Positions 11,472 through 22,525 of a stretch of DNA of 64,000 bases are shown here, piece by piece (the stretch's first letter is position 1; every line of letters begins with the position of its first letter). Source of the DNA: Carnegiea gigantea (lineage: Eukaryota > Streptophyta > Magnoliopsida > Caryophyllales > Cactaceae); the NCBI GenBank assembly GCA_029747015.1, contig JAKOGI010003022.1, forward strand, positions 1-64,000. Reading direction: 5' to 3'. The notes beneath the pieces were generated by a model. It was not told where the DNA came from. It was given only the letters and a program-made list of their open reading frames with translations, and made no database searches. Position numbers and translations under genes: made by a program.

Positions 11472-11929
11472 TATTAGAAATTAATAATTTAGAAACATCT
11501 TCATATTCTAGAATCTTTCACAATATTTCAGTATCTTCTAGATTATTGTGGAACCTTCCAGAATGCTCCAGAACATTCCAGAACATTTCTGATAATGGAA
11601 CAAGCTTTTGGATTGCTCTAGAATCTTCTAGACTCTTCTAGAACTTTTTAGAAGATTCTACAATATTTTACATCATCTAGATACTTCCAGATAATTGTAA
11701 AATATCTAGGTATTTAGGAAGATATTAACATGGAATGTTATAGAAGGTTAATAATAGCCGTAGGATCAAACCAATCTCCACCATCTATTAAGGAGGTGGA
11801 TGGCTATAAATACCCTCAAGAAGGGTTCATTTGTTAGCAAGCAAAAAAAGAAGTCAAGCATTGTAATACGAAGTATCCATTCTGTTAAACAACTTCCATC
11901 CTTCGTCTATTTTCCTATATTTTCTATCC
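11472..11929 (+). repeat. 3' LTR of the heat-shock-element copia
   Basis: It starts TATTAGAAATT (TG changed to TA) and ends CTATCC (CA changed to CC). It is otherwise colinear with 6809-7244. At 11621-11658 it carries nine consecutive 5-bp-phased GAA/TTC blocks, seven of them intact. Confidence 0.85.
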
Positions 11930-11934
11930 GGCAG

Positions 11935-13218
11935 AATTTCAATAAGAGTTTGCTTTTGTCTAGCGATGTAATTTTGTTAGCCTCCATGGGTGCAATTCCT
12001 TTAATTAGCAATTAAATCAAGCAAATGCAAAACCTGATGACAGCCGAATCGAGTTCATCAATCAACAGTAGCATTCAAGGGGAGAGAAAAGAGCTTAAAC
12101 AAACTATCCAGCAAATGGGTGGTCAAAATTCCAATTTCAAAATTGAAATTTCAGCTGAAAAAATTGGTATTCAATCAGCAAATTTTGCAAAGACCAAAAA
12201 CTGATAACTCCGGAGCAGTTATGGAATCCCTGAATTACAAACTGATAAACTAAATCACGAATTGAAAATAATAATAATAATAATAATTGGCATGAAACGT
12301 AAAAACCCTTAAGTCCTCAATTGAAAGAGGGCAAAATTTTTCAATGTACCTTAGACAGCACAGCCAAAGAGTAGCAAGAGAGACAGCATGGATTTGGGAA
12401 ACAGGAAGAATACGTCGGACTCACGTAAAATAGAATTTACCAATAGGGGATGAGCTCTTCCATCATGAATTCATGATACATCGACTTCTTTTTTACTTTT
12501 ATTAGAAACTAACTTTAACTCTCAAAAAAAATAATTTTAACCCAAAAGAAAATCATTTTTGAACTTGTGTGATACACAGGTTAATTATCATAGTAATGAT
12601 TGTTACAACAAGTGAAAATTTGGGATTTTAGGCCAAAGTAAAAAATAGAACATGTTCTTTTCAACTTATCATAATCAATTTATTGATGGTAAGTGTTGAT
12701 AAGCACTAATAAGTGCTGATGAGTACTGATTAGTGGCGACAAGTGTTAACAAGTGCTGATCAAGTTAAAATTGTGAGTAGGACATATGAATATGTACTGA
12801 TAAATGCTAATTGGCATTGATCAATGCTGAACATTAATGATAAATAATCATGATAATTGTTAAAAGGCATAGTCATGACATCTTAATATATTTTCAAGTT
12901 GGTCCAGTTAAGGTATTATTTAGTCCTCGTTCATGTAGCTGGGACACAAGTCAAGCAGAGTCGAGCTACTCGTTAAATTGCTGGCTGATGGGTCAAAGTC
13001 CCTAGAACTGTACCAACCATTTTAGTAAATGAGAAATGGTTAAGTGGGTCGCAGATTTAGCAGGATAATCGTTTTAGTTACACATAACATCAATAAAATT
13101 TCTTTGACTTCAAACATACGCTGCACCATAGAAAAGGGCTGGTCGGACTTGTTGACTATAGGCCTAGGCTGGGCTTGACACAAGCAAGTATGAATGAGTA
13201 GTATTTGAACTGTCAAAG
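11935..13218. other. AT-rich spacer
   Basis: I see no gene here. There is a short (AAT)n run at about 12269-12286 and the 10-bp-period repeat described separately. The rest may be host intergenic DNA that continues the flank left of the copia element. Confidence 0.35.
12691..12852. repeat. Degenerate 10-bp-period tandem repeat
   Basis: From 12691 to 12760 seven consecutive 10-mers vary around AAGTGCTGAT (AAGTGTTGAT, AAGCACTAAT, AAGTGCTGAT, GAGTACTGAT and so on). A second block of about six 10-mers (ACTGATAAAT, GCTAATTGGC phase) runs from about 12793 to 12852. Confidence 0.6.
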
Positions 13219-13496
13219 TGTAACACCCCGAGTGTGGCTTAAAAGAATTTGAAGTGACTCTTTATATCACCAAAGATGCACCTTTCTTTTTGGGAAACCC
13301 ACTCTTAAAAACTTCACAGTTAAGCATGCTTGCTGAGGAGCAATTTTGGGATGCATGACCTCTTGGGAAGTTTTCCAAGTTGTGAGTAATGACGAAGCAC
13401 GCCGAAAAGACTCGTGATGATTTGTGTGGCCAGTCGACGATCCTTGAAGCCATTCCCTGTAACTGTTCGTGACCTAGGAGGGGTCGGGGCGTTACA
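13219..13496. repeat. 278-bp solo-LTR-like unit
   Basis: It starts TGTAACACCCCGA and ends TCGGGGCGTTACA, so its ends are 13-bp inverted repeats with one mismatch. The flanks CAAAG (13214-13218) and CAAGG (13497-13501) could be a 5-bp target duplication with one mismatch. TGTAAC/GTTACA ends are usual in chromovirus LTRs. It could equally be a small TIR element. Confidence 0.45.
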
Positions 13497-13859
13497 CAAG
13501 GTCTCAACTCTAGCTGCTGAATGCCAAAATTTTATAATTGATAATTAATTGTAACTTTCAAAAATTTGATAATTTTAAATCATGAAACCTAATATTTAGG
13601 CGAAGGTTACGCATTTAAGAAGCGTGTTATCACAAGATATATGTTATTATCCTTTCATATTTGTCTTTTATATACAAGTAGGTGCAAGAGCATCACAAGT
13701 TACCTTTGGACTATGATATAATTTACTGTAAAAAGATAAATACAGGGTGCATACGCTGTGCTTTTGACATGTGATGATTCAAAGGTGGGATTTAAAGTCA
13801 TCGTTGCTAGTATATAATGTAGGTAAAATTACATTGTTCATTCGTTTAAACTTTCTTTA
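13497..13859. other. AT-rich spacer before the L1 LINE
   Basis: No gene or repeat is recognised. The boundary with the 5' leader of the LINE is not visible. Confidence 0.3.
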
Positions 13860-14135
13860 CAATTACTTCTGAATATCCTTCCCTATGATGACTCTAGGCG
13901 AACCGTAGGAAACCCTAGCAGGCCCCCAAAATGCCATAGCAGTGCAAAGCTTCTCACCCTTGCATAGGGTTCATGGTGCCTTTCTTTGTCTCTCAGTAGA
14001 CATGACATATTCCTCGCCTTGGTGGATTTTTCTTTCCCTAGGGTTAACTTTGTGAATTTCTCACAAGACTCAGAGTTATCTCTCTAGGGTTTGGTTGGTA
14101 AATTGCTAACCAAAAATTAGTTTAACCCTAAGGCT

Positions 14136-14977
14136 ATGAAGACAACTTTCAAAAACATTTGGAAACCAATGAAAGGATTGTTGATTAAAGACCTTGACAA
14201 AAATCTATTTGCTTTCCAGTTTTTCTCTCATGGCAATAAAGACATATAATCCTCAATGAGGGACCTTGGGAATTCAATGGTTTCTTGCTACAGTTCAAGT
14301 AGTTTAAAGGTGATTATAACCATCTGAAGTTGAGCTCAACAATGTGGGATTCTAGCTTAAGGTATGTGACCTTCCCATGAAGGAAAAAATGTATTCTTTT
14401 ACTAAATTCTTGGGCTCAAAGTTAGGAACATTTGTAGACGTTGTTGAGGAGGATATTCTTGCTCCTTCAAATTATCTCAAAATTAGGGTTGACACGGATG
14501 ACACGAAACCTTTAAGAAGGGGGGCTAAGGATTAATGTTAACCACAAACCTAAACGGATTATTCTAAAGTATGTTAAGCTATTAGATTTTTTCTATGCTT
14601 GCGGATTAATGGGCCACATATACAAAGGTTATAGCATGTATGACCCTGGTGTGCAAGAATGGCAGATATAATATGGTCCTAAGTTATGTGGCTCACCTGT
14701 GAAACGCAAATAAAAGGGGAGGGATAAGGAGTGGGACAAGGAACTTCAAACATTTCTTGAATTAAAAGGTGGGGATAGTGTTGCTTGGGTAAGGATTAAG
14801 ATTGGGACAAACAAGACCGAGGAGAGGATTGTTTCGGCAACCCTTAATCATGTAATGTCTAATATGATTGTTGATTTTACAAGTGGAGTGGCTACAAAGA
14901 GGAAATCATCTGATATAAAAGGGGAAATCATTGCAAATGTAGAGGTCAATGTTGACCAATCTCACAAGTCACCATGA
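14136..14977 (+). pseudogene. LINE ORF1, DUF4283-like RNA-binding protein, decayed
   Basis: This is the nucleic-acid-binding ORF1 product of plant L1 elements. The start KNIWKPMKGLLIKDLDKNLF and FQFFSHGNKDI correspond to the DUF4283 pattern. Later, FYACGLMGHIYKGY near 14590-14632 is a zinc knuckle in which the first and last cysteines are replaced by tyrosine. Numerous stops and frame changes interrupt it. It overlaps the ORF2 start at 14973, as expected for this family. Confidence 0.6.
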
Positions 14978-15007
14978 AAATTCTATGTTGGAACTGCAAA
15001 AGGTGTG
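14973..15007 (+). pseudogene. First codons of LINE ORF2
   Basis: ATGAAAATTCTATGTTGGAA encodes MKILCWNCK, the almost invariant start of plant L1 ORF2 (APE-type endonuclease). It is cut at 15007/15008 by the long-LTR element and resumes at 41780. Confidence 0.75.
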
Positions 15008-15314
15008 TGTTTGCACTAAAATTATGATAATTTTTACAATATTCCTTCATCTAATTTAGCTCCTAATAACTTGGATTTCGATATTTTTAATTGAGTTTTT
15101 ATTATCTTGTAAGTCTTTCAATAAATTGGAAAAAATGTGAAAAAGCTAAGGAAAAGAATAATTGGGCCAAGTTGATTAAATCCAAACAAAACTTCTCAAC
15201 CGAATCTCTCTTATGGCCCTAAAGAATACAAAAAGAAAACACAAAAATTAGGAGGAAAAAAATAGCTTTCCTCACCACGCACCTTGCACGCGACCACCCC
15301 CCTTAGTCCTCACC

Positions 15315-15350
<36 letters not shown>

Positions 15351-16675
15351 CTTCCCAGGGACCCCGATAGAACCACCCTTCCATCTTCTTGATCTCTAAC
15401 TCATTTCTCTCTCTCTCGCGACCTCGCACCAGACACAACTCACGCATCATTGTCAGTTCACCATCGTCATCTGCATCTAACTCACAACAAGCGCACACTA
15501 CTGCCACACCACACCAGCGCAGCATTCATCACCATGGTCCACGCCATCTGTGAGATTGACGGCGAAGATGAAGCCGGTTCGAGTATAAAGGAAAGGGTAG
15601 CGACGGGGAGGAGGTAATCTAGGTCTTTAGGTTTTAATTTTAGGGTTTTAGTTAGCCTAATTCGAGTATTATTAATTTAGGATTTTATTTTGTTGGTTTG
15701 CTTTCTGATTTTGAATTTTTAGATATGTTTCTAGGGTGCAATTTCATGTATTTAAACATCAAATTCATCAGTTTCTTAGTAGAACTCAGTGATTTCTAGG
15801 TTTGAATTCATCCCTAGTCGATTCGATTTTACTTTTTTGCCTCCCTTTTTTGCGCTCCACTGTCTATGGAAACCATGTTAATGGCATTTCCGCCATCTTG
15901 GTGAGCGTTGAAGCTTGGTTGTGGCACGACCTGAGGTGCCCTGTTCTTGCTTTGTTCATTTTGCTTTTGATTCATCAAAATCTGGGTAAGCCAACTGGTT
16001 CATATGCATTTTTGGTTTACTCAGTTGCTGCCTCCCTCCCCTGTTTATCTATTTCAATTCCGGCTACTTCCTCTGTTCTTCTGGGTATCAATTAGACGCT
16101 TTTTGCTTGCCTTTGATTTTGGGTCGAGCTCTTGAAATTCAGCTAATGCCAGTGCTGGAGGTTTACATCCCCATGATTCAGTGTATGTTTCCCCTATCTG
16201 CCCCTTTCTATTTGATTTCATTTTGCCTAATTTATTTCCAATCTTAGTTTAATGGCTATTCTAAAGGGCAATGAGTAGGATCTCACAAATTCGATGCAGG
16301 TTTTATGGATGTAGTTCTTTGAGTTGGTTTGTTTAGTTGCTGGATTAACATTACTAATCATATTAGCCCATTGTGATCTTATCCTTTTCATTGTGCCATG
16401 ATGATGCAGGTTTAGTGGCTACTTTGTTTTATTTATTAACTTGGTGAACTCTTTGATTAACATAATGTTGTTAGTTCAGTTTTGTTTCGTGACCATTTAA
16501 AATTTATGATTTTAATTGTTTATGGTTTTAACTAGTTTAGAATGATGCTAGATTAGTTTATTTTCATAATTAGTGACCTTATTCTCATCTTCATCCTTGA
16601 GGAGACGACCCGTAAGTACTACGACAAAAGTCATTCGCTTGCGGCTCTTTATTTTTCACTCAAATTTCTCGTACA
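15008..16675 (+). repeat. 5' LTR of the gag-only element
   Basis: It begins TGTTTGCACTAAAATTATG and ends CTCGTACA. It aligns with 20365-21506 continued at 41275-41774. A (CT)n run at about 15317-15347 is longer here than in the 3' copy (about 20671-20690). The LTRs are clearly more diverged than those of the elements nested inside. Confidence 0.78.
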
Positions 16676-16683
16676 AGTTTTTT

Positions 16684-16700
16684 ACACCGTTGCCGGGGAT
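16684..16700 (+). other. Primer binding site, Athila/Tat type
   Basis: TACACCGTTGCCGGGGA shortly after the LTR end corresponds to the CGCCGTTGCCGGGGA primer motif of Athila/Tat elements, which I recall as complementary to a tRNA-Asp 3' end. Confidence 0.55.
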
Positions 16701-16910
16701 GCTAGGATGAGATTTGGGTCATTTTTTGGGTTGTTTTGTTATTAGTTGTACATGGTTTATCTTGCTTTCTTTATTTCATTATTAGTGTTACTTAGCTTAG
16801 TTTATTTCTTGAAAAATAAAAAAAATAGAAAAGGCTAAAATTGGAAATAAAATTGGAGAAATTTTGAAAACCCCTAAAAATTAAAAAAACTTAAAAAATT
16901 TTAAAAGCAA

Positions 16911-17573
16911 ATGGCAAGTTTCTATTTCCCTCAATTTGAGCATGAAATATTTTGGTAATATTTGAGTAGATTGAATGACTTTCGGACTCAATGTGTTGAT
17001 CGATATTTTGAGAAATGAAAAATTTTCCAAGTGATCTTTAAGGGTCTTAATAATGAATATTAGGGTCATGTTGAGACTATGTACCTCAGGAGTTTGGGAT
17101 GTTTATTCACTAAGATTCCTGATGAAATTTGGAATTTCTTTGAGTATTTGGCTCATGATATGTGGGAGTATGACAATGCTAGAGAGACTTTTAGTCACCG
17201 CATTCCTAAGCCTTATATGATGCATTCTACACTTTTAGATGAGAGTCAATATGGGGGCATATCTTACGAGCACTCTCACACTCCATGTGCTCCTGTTTCA
17301 TGTGATTATTGTTATTCCTTTGACCATGATGTTGATACTTGTCTATTGCTTGGTAGACCACACAAATTAGAGGCATTGACTGCCTTTAATGTGGACATTT
17401 ACTTGTAGAGTTTACTCAAGACTGACAATAGTTTAGACTCTCCTACACCTAAGGTCAGGACTTGCGAGGACTTTGGTGTTAGGCAAAAGGCATCGATTCC
17501 TTTAGGGCATGGTTTTCATCATGATACACCCTCTGATGACCCGAGGAAGCGAGTGATCCCTTATCACCTTTAG
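16911..17573 (+). pseudogene. Gag of the gag-only element, broken
   Basis: One frame from ATG 16911 runs MASFYFPQFEHEIFW with stops near 16953, 17016 and 17061, then is open for 110 codons from 17079. It contains EIWNFFEYLAHDMWEYDNA, which resembles the retrotransposon gag core, and the cysteine cluster CDYCYSFDHDVDTC followed by LLGRPHKLEALTAF. This combination is seen in gag-only LTR elements of dicots. It would coat element RNA. Mobility would have depended on enzymes from another element. Confidence 0.6.
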
Positions 17574-18660
17574 CACTCGCACTCTCCCTAGAGTTTAGCA
17601 TAGTTAGTGACCACCCCAAGGGTAAGTCTAATTGTTCATCACTCATCTCTTCCTTCGGCTTCCTTAGGAGAGCTCGAGGAAGGAGATGGATTTAAGACCG
17701 ATGTTAGTTTTGATGATTAGTGTGACATATTAGTTGAGTCAGAGGATACATTCATTGAGGAGTATTCTTTTGATGAGCCTTTTGATGTAGAGTTTAGTGA
17801 GGTTTCACCTCACATGGAGTTTAGTGGTTCCATTTCTGATGAGTTTTGCCCTGACTTAGCTGCCACACCTTCTATTTCACCCCTTTCTTCTTCCCTCCTC
17901 ATTCTTTTCCCTTCTTTAGACATTCCCGAGTCTACTTTTGTAGAGCTTGAGATTTTTGTGCTTGCCAGTCCTCATTTAGATCAGACTCTTGATGATAGTG
18001 ATAGAAAGACTTGAGGATCACTTTTGAGATGTTGGATTTCATTTGGATCATTCAGACTACTCTCGATGGCTTATGTCTTCATATAGTCACATCATTATTA
18101 GCCCATTGACTTGTGCATCTGATATTCCATATATACATCTCTCTTTTGATTGGGCTGAGAGCTTTGATAACCTCAAGAGAGCCATGACTTTCATTCCTTT
18201 TATGCAATTTATTTGTGTTATACCTCATGTTTCTAAGTACTTTCATTTATGTAAGGAATGTGCCTGCATGTTTGATAAGCTACTACGAGCATTGGTCGGT
18301 CTTGATGAGCAGTAGCTTGTGAGTTGAGATGGAGCGGTTGATGCTCCATGGACCTCATCGACATCATTTGAGTGAGGTATTAGTTTGGGTACAATGAGTA
18401 CCCAACCTGGTATGATCGTTCCACCTCTTCCCTACTCTTCTTTTTCGTTTCTTTTCTTTCTTTTTGTACATAGTTGTAGATATTTAGGATTGTGATTGTA
18501 TGGATAATCAATCCTGAGGAGAAACTTGGGATTTGTTGAGCCGAGTTGGCAATGATCACCCTTGGTTATGTTATGTGTTTTGCTATTGCTTGTGTATTTC
18601 ATTTTGTGAATACTTGTTAGCTATGGATATCTAGACCTGTGAATAATTGTGGATATCTAG
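17574..18660. other. Decayed downstream region of the gag-only element
   Basis: Open pieces at 17814-18014 and 18043-18315 (DHSDYSRWLMSSYSH, SFDWAESFDNLKRAM) may be parts of an old ORF. They have no motif I know and are separated by stops and a frame change. Confidence 0.35.
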
Positions 18661-19330
18661 GATTGTTTTTTTTTATATGTTTTAGTTGTGTGTTTTGTGA
18701 GATTTTGTTTTGTGAGATTTTGTTTTTCTTTGGTTTTGTTTTTGTTTCATAGTTTATTTTTGTTTCCTTTTCGGTGTTTTACTGGTTTTGTTTTTGTTTG
18801 CACTTTGTTTTTCTTTTCTTTTGAGTCTTATTTTGTTTTAGGTTTGCTATTCTTTTGTCTTTTATTTTGTGGTTTCGTGTTTATGTTCGGTATTTTTGTT
18901 TGTTTAGAATGTTATATTGTGTTTTGTGTATTGGTCGTACATTTTTTGTAAGTATGTGATTAGTGCTTTCTTTTTTGTTCCATTGGTTTTATATTTTGTT
19001 TTTCTTTAGTGTCTTGTTTCGTTTGAGGTTTCTTTTTGTTTTGCTTTGTATTTAGTAGGTTCTTGATCTTATTTTTATTTTGGTGATTATGTGTGTTTTA
19101 ATCTTGCTTTAGTTTTGGTTTTGTTTTGGTTTTGATTTTGTTTTGTTTTAGAGTTGGTTTTGTCTTTTGCTTTCTTATGTGATTTTGATTTTGCTGATTT
19201 AGTTTTTAGTTTAGTTTTGAATTTTTGGTGGTGTCCTAATTTGTACATACCTATAAATTCATATTGGTTTACAGTTGTATAGCTTATATAATTGCTTTTT
19301 AGCACCTTAGCTCCCACAAGGGGGACATTA
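18660..19330. repeat. G/T-rich, C/A-poor low-complexity tract
   Basis: The plus strand is dominated by TTTTG/GTTTT units, with marked strand asymmetry over about 670 bp. Open frames here (for example 18688-18951) are phenylalanine/leucine/valine runs caused by composition. Confidence 0.65.
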
Positions 19331-20364
19331 TGGAATTTTGGTGCGGGAGTGAGGTGTCCATTTGTATTTATTTTTTGAAATTTTTGAAAAATTCAAAAAG
19401 ATATTTCTTTTTCTTTGGGGTTTAGTGTTCTTTATTTGGCAATTGTGATCCAATGTGGTTAGATTATTGAGTTATATTTGAATAGAGTTTTCATGATTAG
19501 ATGTCTAGCTGAGCAGGTAGATTCAATTTTCATAATAACCTCATCTCATATGTACAATTTTGTGCCTACCTTGCTCATTTTACTATCAATTCTTAAGGTC
19601 CTATTGTTAAGTTGGCGTGTGAATTTTTTATTTATCGAAGTTGCCTTCTATGCTCTAGAAAAATGTGAAAAATGAAAAAAACAAAGAGAAGAAAAAAGAA
19701 CAAAAGTCTAAAAATCACACATTTGTTTGGAAATAAAATAATTGCACAATCAAATAAAGCCCCTTTTTGGGGAAAGCCCGAATATTTGTAAATCAGGCTG
19801 GATTAGAGTGTGTGCATTATTATTCTTGAAAAAAGGAAAAAAAAATGAAGCAAATAAGGCAATGAGGCAAAGAAACGGGGATTGTATCGATATTAGCAAC
19901 TTGATTCATAAGGATTGATATACATTTCTACATGCATAAAGGTGTACATATCATTGCATATTGTGTATGGGTTGAAAAAAGAGAGTCTGGATGCTTCTTT
20001 TGACTTAGTCATCTCTGAGTGTACATTCTATTTGTATACACTTTGGTGACTTGGTTGTTAGGGTGTTGCAATTACCTAAGTCGTATACATGATTTCCCCA
20101 TTAATTGTATATATGTTCATGTTTTGAAAAAACCAAGAATATTTTCCTTTATTTTTGAAATGATATTCGTGGGTGCTTTACTAGAAAACCCTAACTAGAC
20201 CCCTTTGAAAAACTGGGTGGTTTAAAGGGCTTATTACGTATGCTAAATGTAGCCGTGATTCCTACGAAAGTGAAATAGGATTTTCTTTTTCTTATTTTCC
20301 ATTTCTTTTTAGGTAGTTTAGTTGTTTTACTCGAGAACGAGCAAAATCTTTGTGTAACGGTATT
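19331..20364. other. 3' non-coding region of the gag-only element
   Basis: AT-rich with no coding signal. Just before the LTR, TACTCGAGAACGAGCAAAATC (about 20328-20348) resembles the CTCGAGGACGAGCAAA motif that precedes the polypurine tract in related elements. The tract itself is eroded (TGTGTAACGGTAT). Confidence 0.4.
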
Positions 20365-21506
20365 TGTTTGCACCCAAATTATGATAACTTTTGTAATATT
20401 TCTACACCTAATTTAGCTCCTGTAACTGTGATTTCGAGATTTTTAATTGAGTTTTTATTATCTTGTGAATCTTTCAATAAATCGAAAAAAAGGTGAAAAA
20501 ATTGAGAAAAAGAATCATTGGGCTAAGTTGATTAAATCTCCAAAATTCCTCAACCCAATCTCTCTCATGACCTTAAAGAAAAAAAAAGGAAAACAAAAAT
20601 TAGAAGTAAAAATCGGCATTCCTCATCACGCGCCTTGCAGCATGTGACCACCCCCTAGTCCTCACCTTCCCTCTCTCTCTCTCTCTCTCTGTTTGCTCAG
20701 GGACCCCGATAAAATCCTCCATCCATCTTCTCTGTCTCTAACTCATCTCGCTCTCTCGACCTCGCACCAAACGCCACTCACGCATCATCACCAGCTCACC
20801 ACCATCATCCTCATCCAATTCACAACCAGCGAACACCTCTGCCACACCACGTCAACGCAACATTCATCGCCACCGTCCACGCTATTTGTGAGATTGATGG
20901 CCAAGATAAAGCCGATTCGAGTACAAAGGAAGGGTAGCGGCAAGGAGGAGGTAGTCTATGTCTTTAGGTTTTAATTTTAGGGTCTTTAGTTAGTTTAATT
21001 CAAGTATTAGTAATTTAGGGTCTCATTTCATTAGTTTACTTCAGATTTTGAATTTTTAGATCTGTTTCAGCAATTTCATGTATGAGCATCGAATTCATCA
21101 GTTTCTGAGTAGAACTTAGTGATTTCGGGTTTGGCTTCATCCCTAGTTGACTCGAATTTGCCGTTTTCCCTCCCTTGTTTACGCTCCTCTGTCTCTGGAA
21201 GCCATTTTAATGGCGTTTCCACCATCTTGGTGAGCGTTGAACTCGGTTGTGGCACCAGTTGAGATGCCCCATTCTTGCTCCGTCTATTTTGCTTTCGGTT
21301 TATCAAAATCTGGGTAGGCCAACTGGTTCATATGTGTTTCTAGGTTACTCAGTTGCTGCCTCCCTCCCTTGTTTATCTATTTCGAATCTAGCTACTTCCT
21401 CTGTTTTTCTGGGTATCAATTGGATGCTTTTTGCTTGGTTTTGATTTTGGGTTGAGCTCTTGAAATTCAGCTAATGTCATTACTGGAGGTTTGCATCGCC
21501 ATGATT
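20365..21506 (+). repeat. 3' LTR of the gag-only element, left part
   Basis: Colinear with 15008-16160. It ends abruptly at 21506 where copia LTR sequence starts. Its last 215 bp (21292-21506) occur again at 41060-41274 with about four differences. Confidence 0.78.
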
Positions 21507-21818
21507 CCTATTAGTTGAGGCCCGACGGTCACAAATCAGCTACCCTAGACCCTAGTTGTTCCTTCCCATTACCTATAAAAGGAGGATTGGGAGGGTTAGC
21601 CAAAATACACACAAAAAGGAATAATTATACTCTACTCCCCTCCTCCCCACGGTTGCCCTACCATCATTGACGGGTATTCGGGTTTAGGACGTGGACATCT
21701 TCTAAGCGATTCTAGTAGCCGCTCGGGATTATTACTCGCGTGACTGGTATTCTTTATTATTGTAGATTATTACGAACAGTACGCTTCCACATTAAGGTTA
21801 GTCCTAATCTTTACTACA
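21507..21818 (+). repeat. 5' LTR of the second copia, lacking 11 terminal bases
   Basis: It matches 40748-41059 closely from CCTATTAG to CTTTACTACA. The expected TGTTGGACGGG start is absent and is replaced directly by LTR sequence of the older host element. A TATA box (CCTATAAAAGG) lies near 21572. Confidence 0.85.
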
Positions 21819-21819
21819 G

Positions 21820-21832
21820 TGGTATCAGAGCC
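21820..21832 (+). other. Primer binding site (tRNA-Met) of the second copia
   Basis: TGGTATCAGAGCC begins one base after the LTR end, an exact match to the initiator-tRNA-Met site. Confidence 0.85.
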
Positions 21833-21894
21833 AAAACTGTTCCGAATAGTCCCGATTGAAATATTATTAAAACTGATTCGATAAAAAGCATTTT

Positions 21895-22130
21895 TTTTTT
21901 GTTCGATTTGTTTAATTTTTGTAATTATGCAAACCGTACAAATTAAAAGCATGCTCCTTTGTACAAATTGCTTAATTTTCGTGATTATGCAAACCGTTAA
22001 AATTGAAAGCATGCTTCTTTGTTTATTTACTTTGCTTAACTTTGTGATTACGCAAATTGTTAAAATCAAAAGCATGCTCCTTTGTTTAATTTGCTTGATT
22101 ATCGTAATTGGGCAGACTGTTGAGAATCCC
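21895..22130. repeat. About 60-bp tandem repeat in the copia leader
   Basis: Roughly four units share AATTATGCAAACCGT and AAAAGCATGCTCCTTTGT. The AGCATGCT motif recurs about every 60-62 bases (near 21949, 22009 and 22071). Confidence 0.7.
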
Positions 22131-22525
22131 GAACATACTCACGCTTTTATGATGCTTAAAATGAATTAAAGGTTGCAGATTTAATTGAATAAAGACCCGA
22201 ATATGTCTACACCCTCAATCTGCCTTGATAACATGATATACAGTATGCCCATATTGATCTCTGATTACATGATTCGTGGATAACATGCCCATAGATGCAT
22301 ACAGTAATTATGCTAAGCATGCTCCAATGCAAAGACTGTTATTTTTTTTTTTTGATTAATTCGGTCATGAACATAGGGGGGAAGGAAGAAAGGGCTTTTG
22401 AGACCCGAAACCCTAACCCTAAGAGCCCCCCTTACCCGAAAATCCTAACCCTAAATTCCCCCTGCCTGAAACTCGACTTCGCCCAAAGATAAATCCAAAC
22501 AAAAAAAAAAGGGAGGAATTGGAAC
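22131..22525. other. Copia leader, left of the chromovirus insertion
   Basis: No coding sequence. It contains a CCCTAA-rich patch (about 22402-22455) and short A/T runs. It ends at the chromovirus target duplication, CATAC 22526-22530. Confidence 0.5.

Larger units (their letters stand above)
6809..11929 (+). mobile_element. Ty1/copia retrotransposon with heat-shock-element LTRs, inactivated
   Basis: The element has LTRs at 6809-7244 and 11472-11929, a tRNA-Met-type primer site after the first and a GGGGGAG polypurine tract before the second. The left flank GGTAG (6804-6808) and right flank GGCAG (11930-11934) are a near-perfect 5-bp target duplication. The domain order is gag, protease, integrase, RT, RNase H, i.e. 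Ty1/copia. Many stop codons and at least one frameshift make it non-functional. The LTR sequence recalls the heat-activated ONSEN group. That comparison is from memory of the motif, not from a search. Confidence 0.88.

Noticed and set aside
15310..15525. Minus-strand frame with RERERE tail
   Set aside because: Translation of the (CT)n run in the gag-only element's LTR.
18688..19317. Membrane-protein-like frame on plus strand and lysine-rich frame on minus strand
   Set aside because: Direct result of the G/T-rich low-complexity tract.
22402..22455. CCCTAA-rich patch resembling telomere repeat
   Set aside because: Only two adjacent CCCTAA units and scattered single ones, inside a copia leader. 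The plant telomere unit would be CCCTAAA in a longer array.
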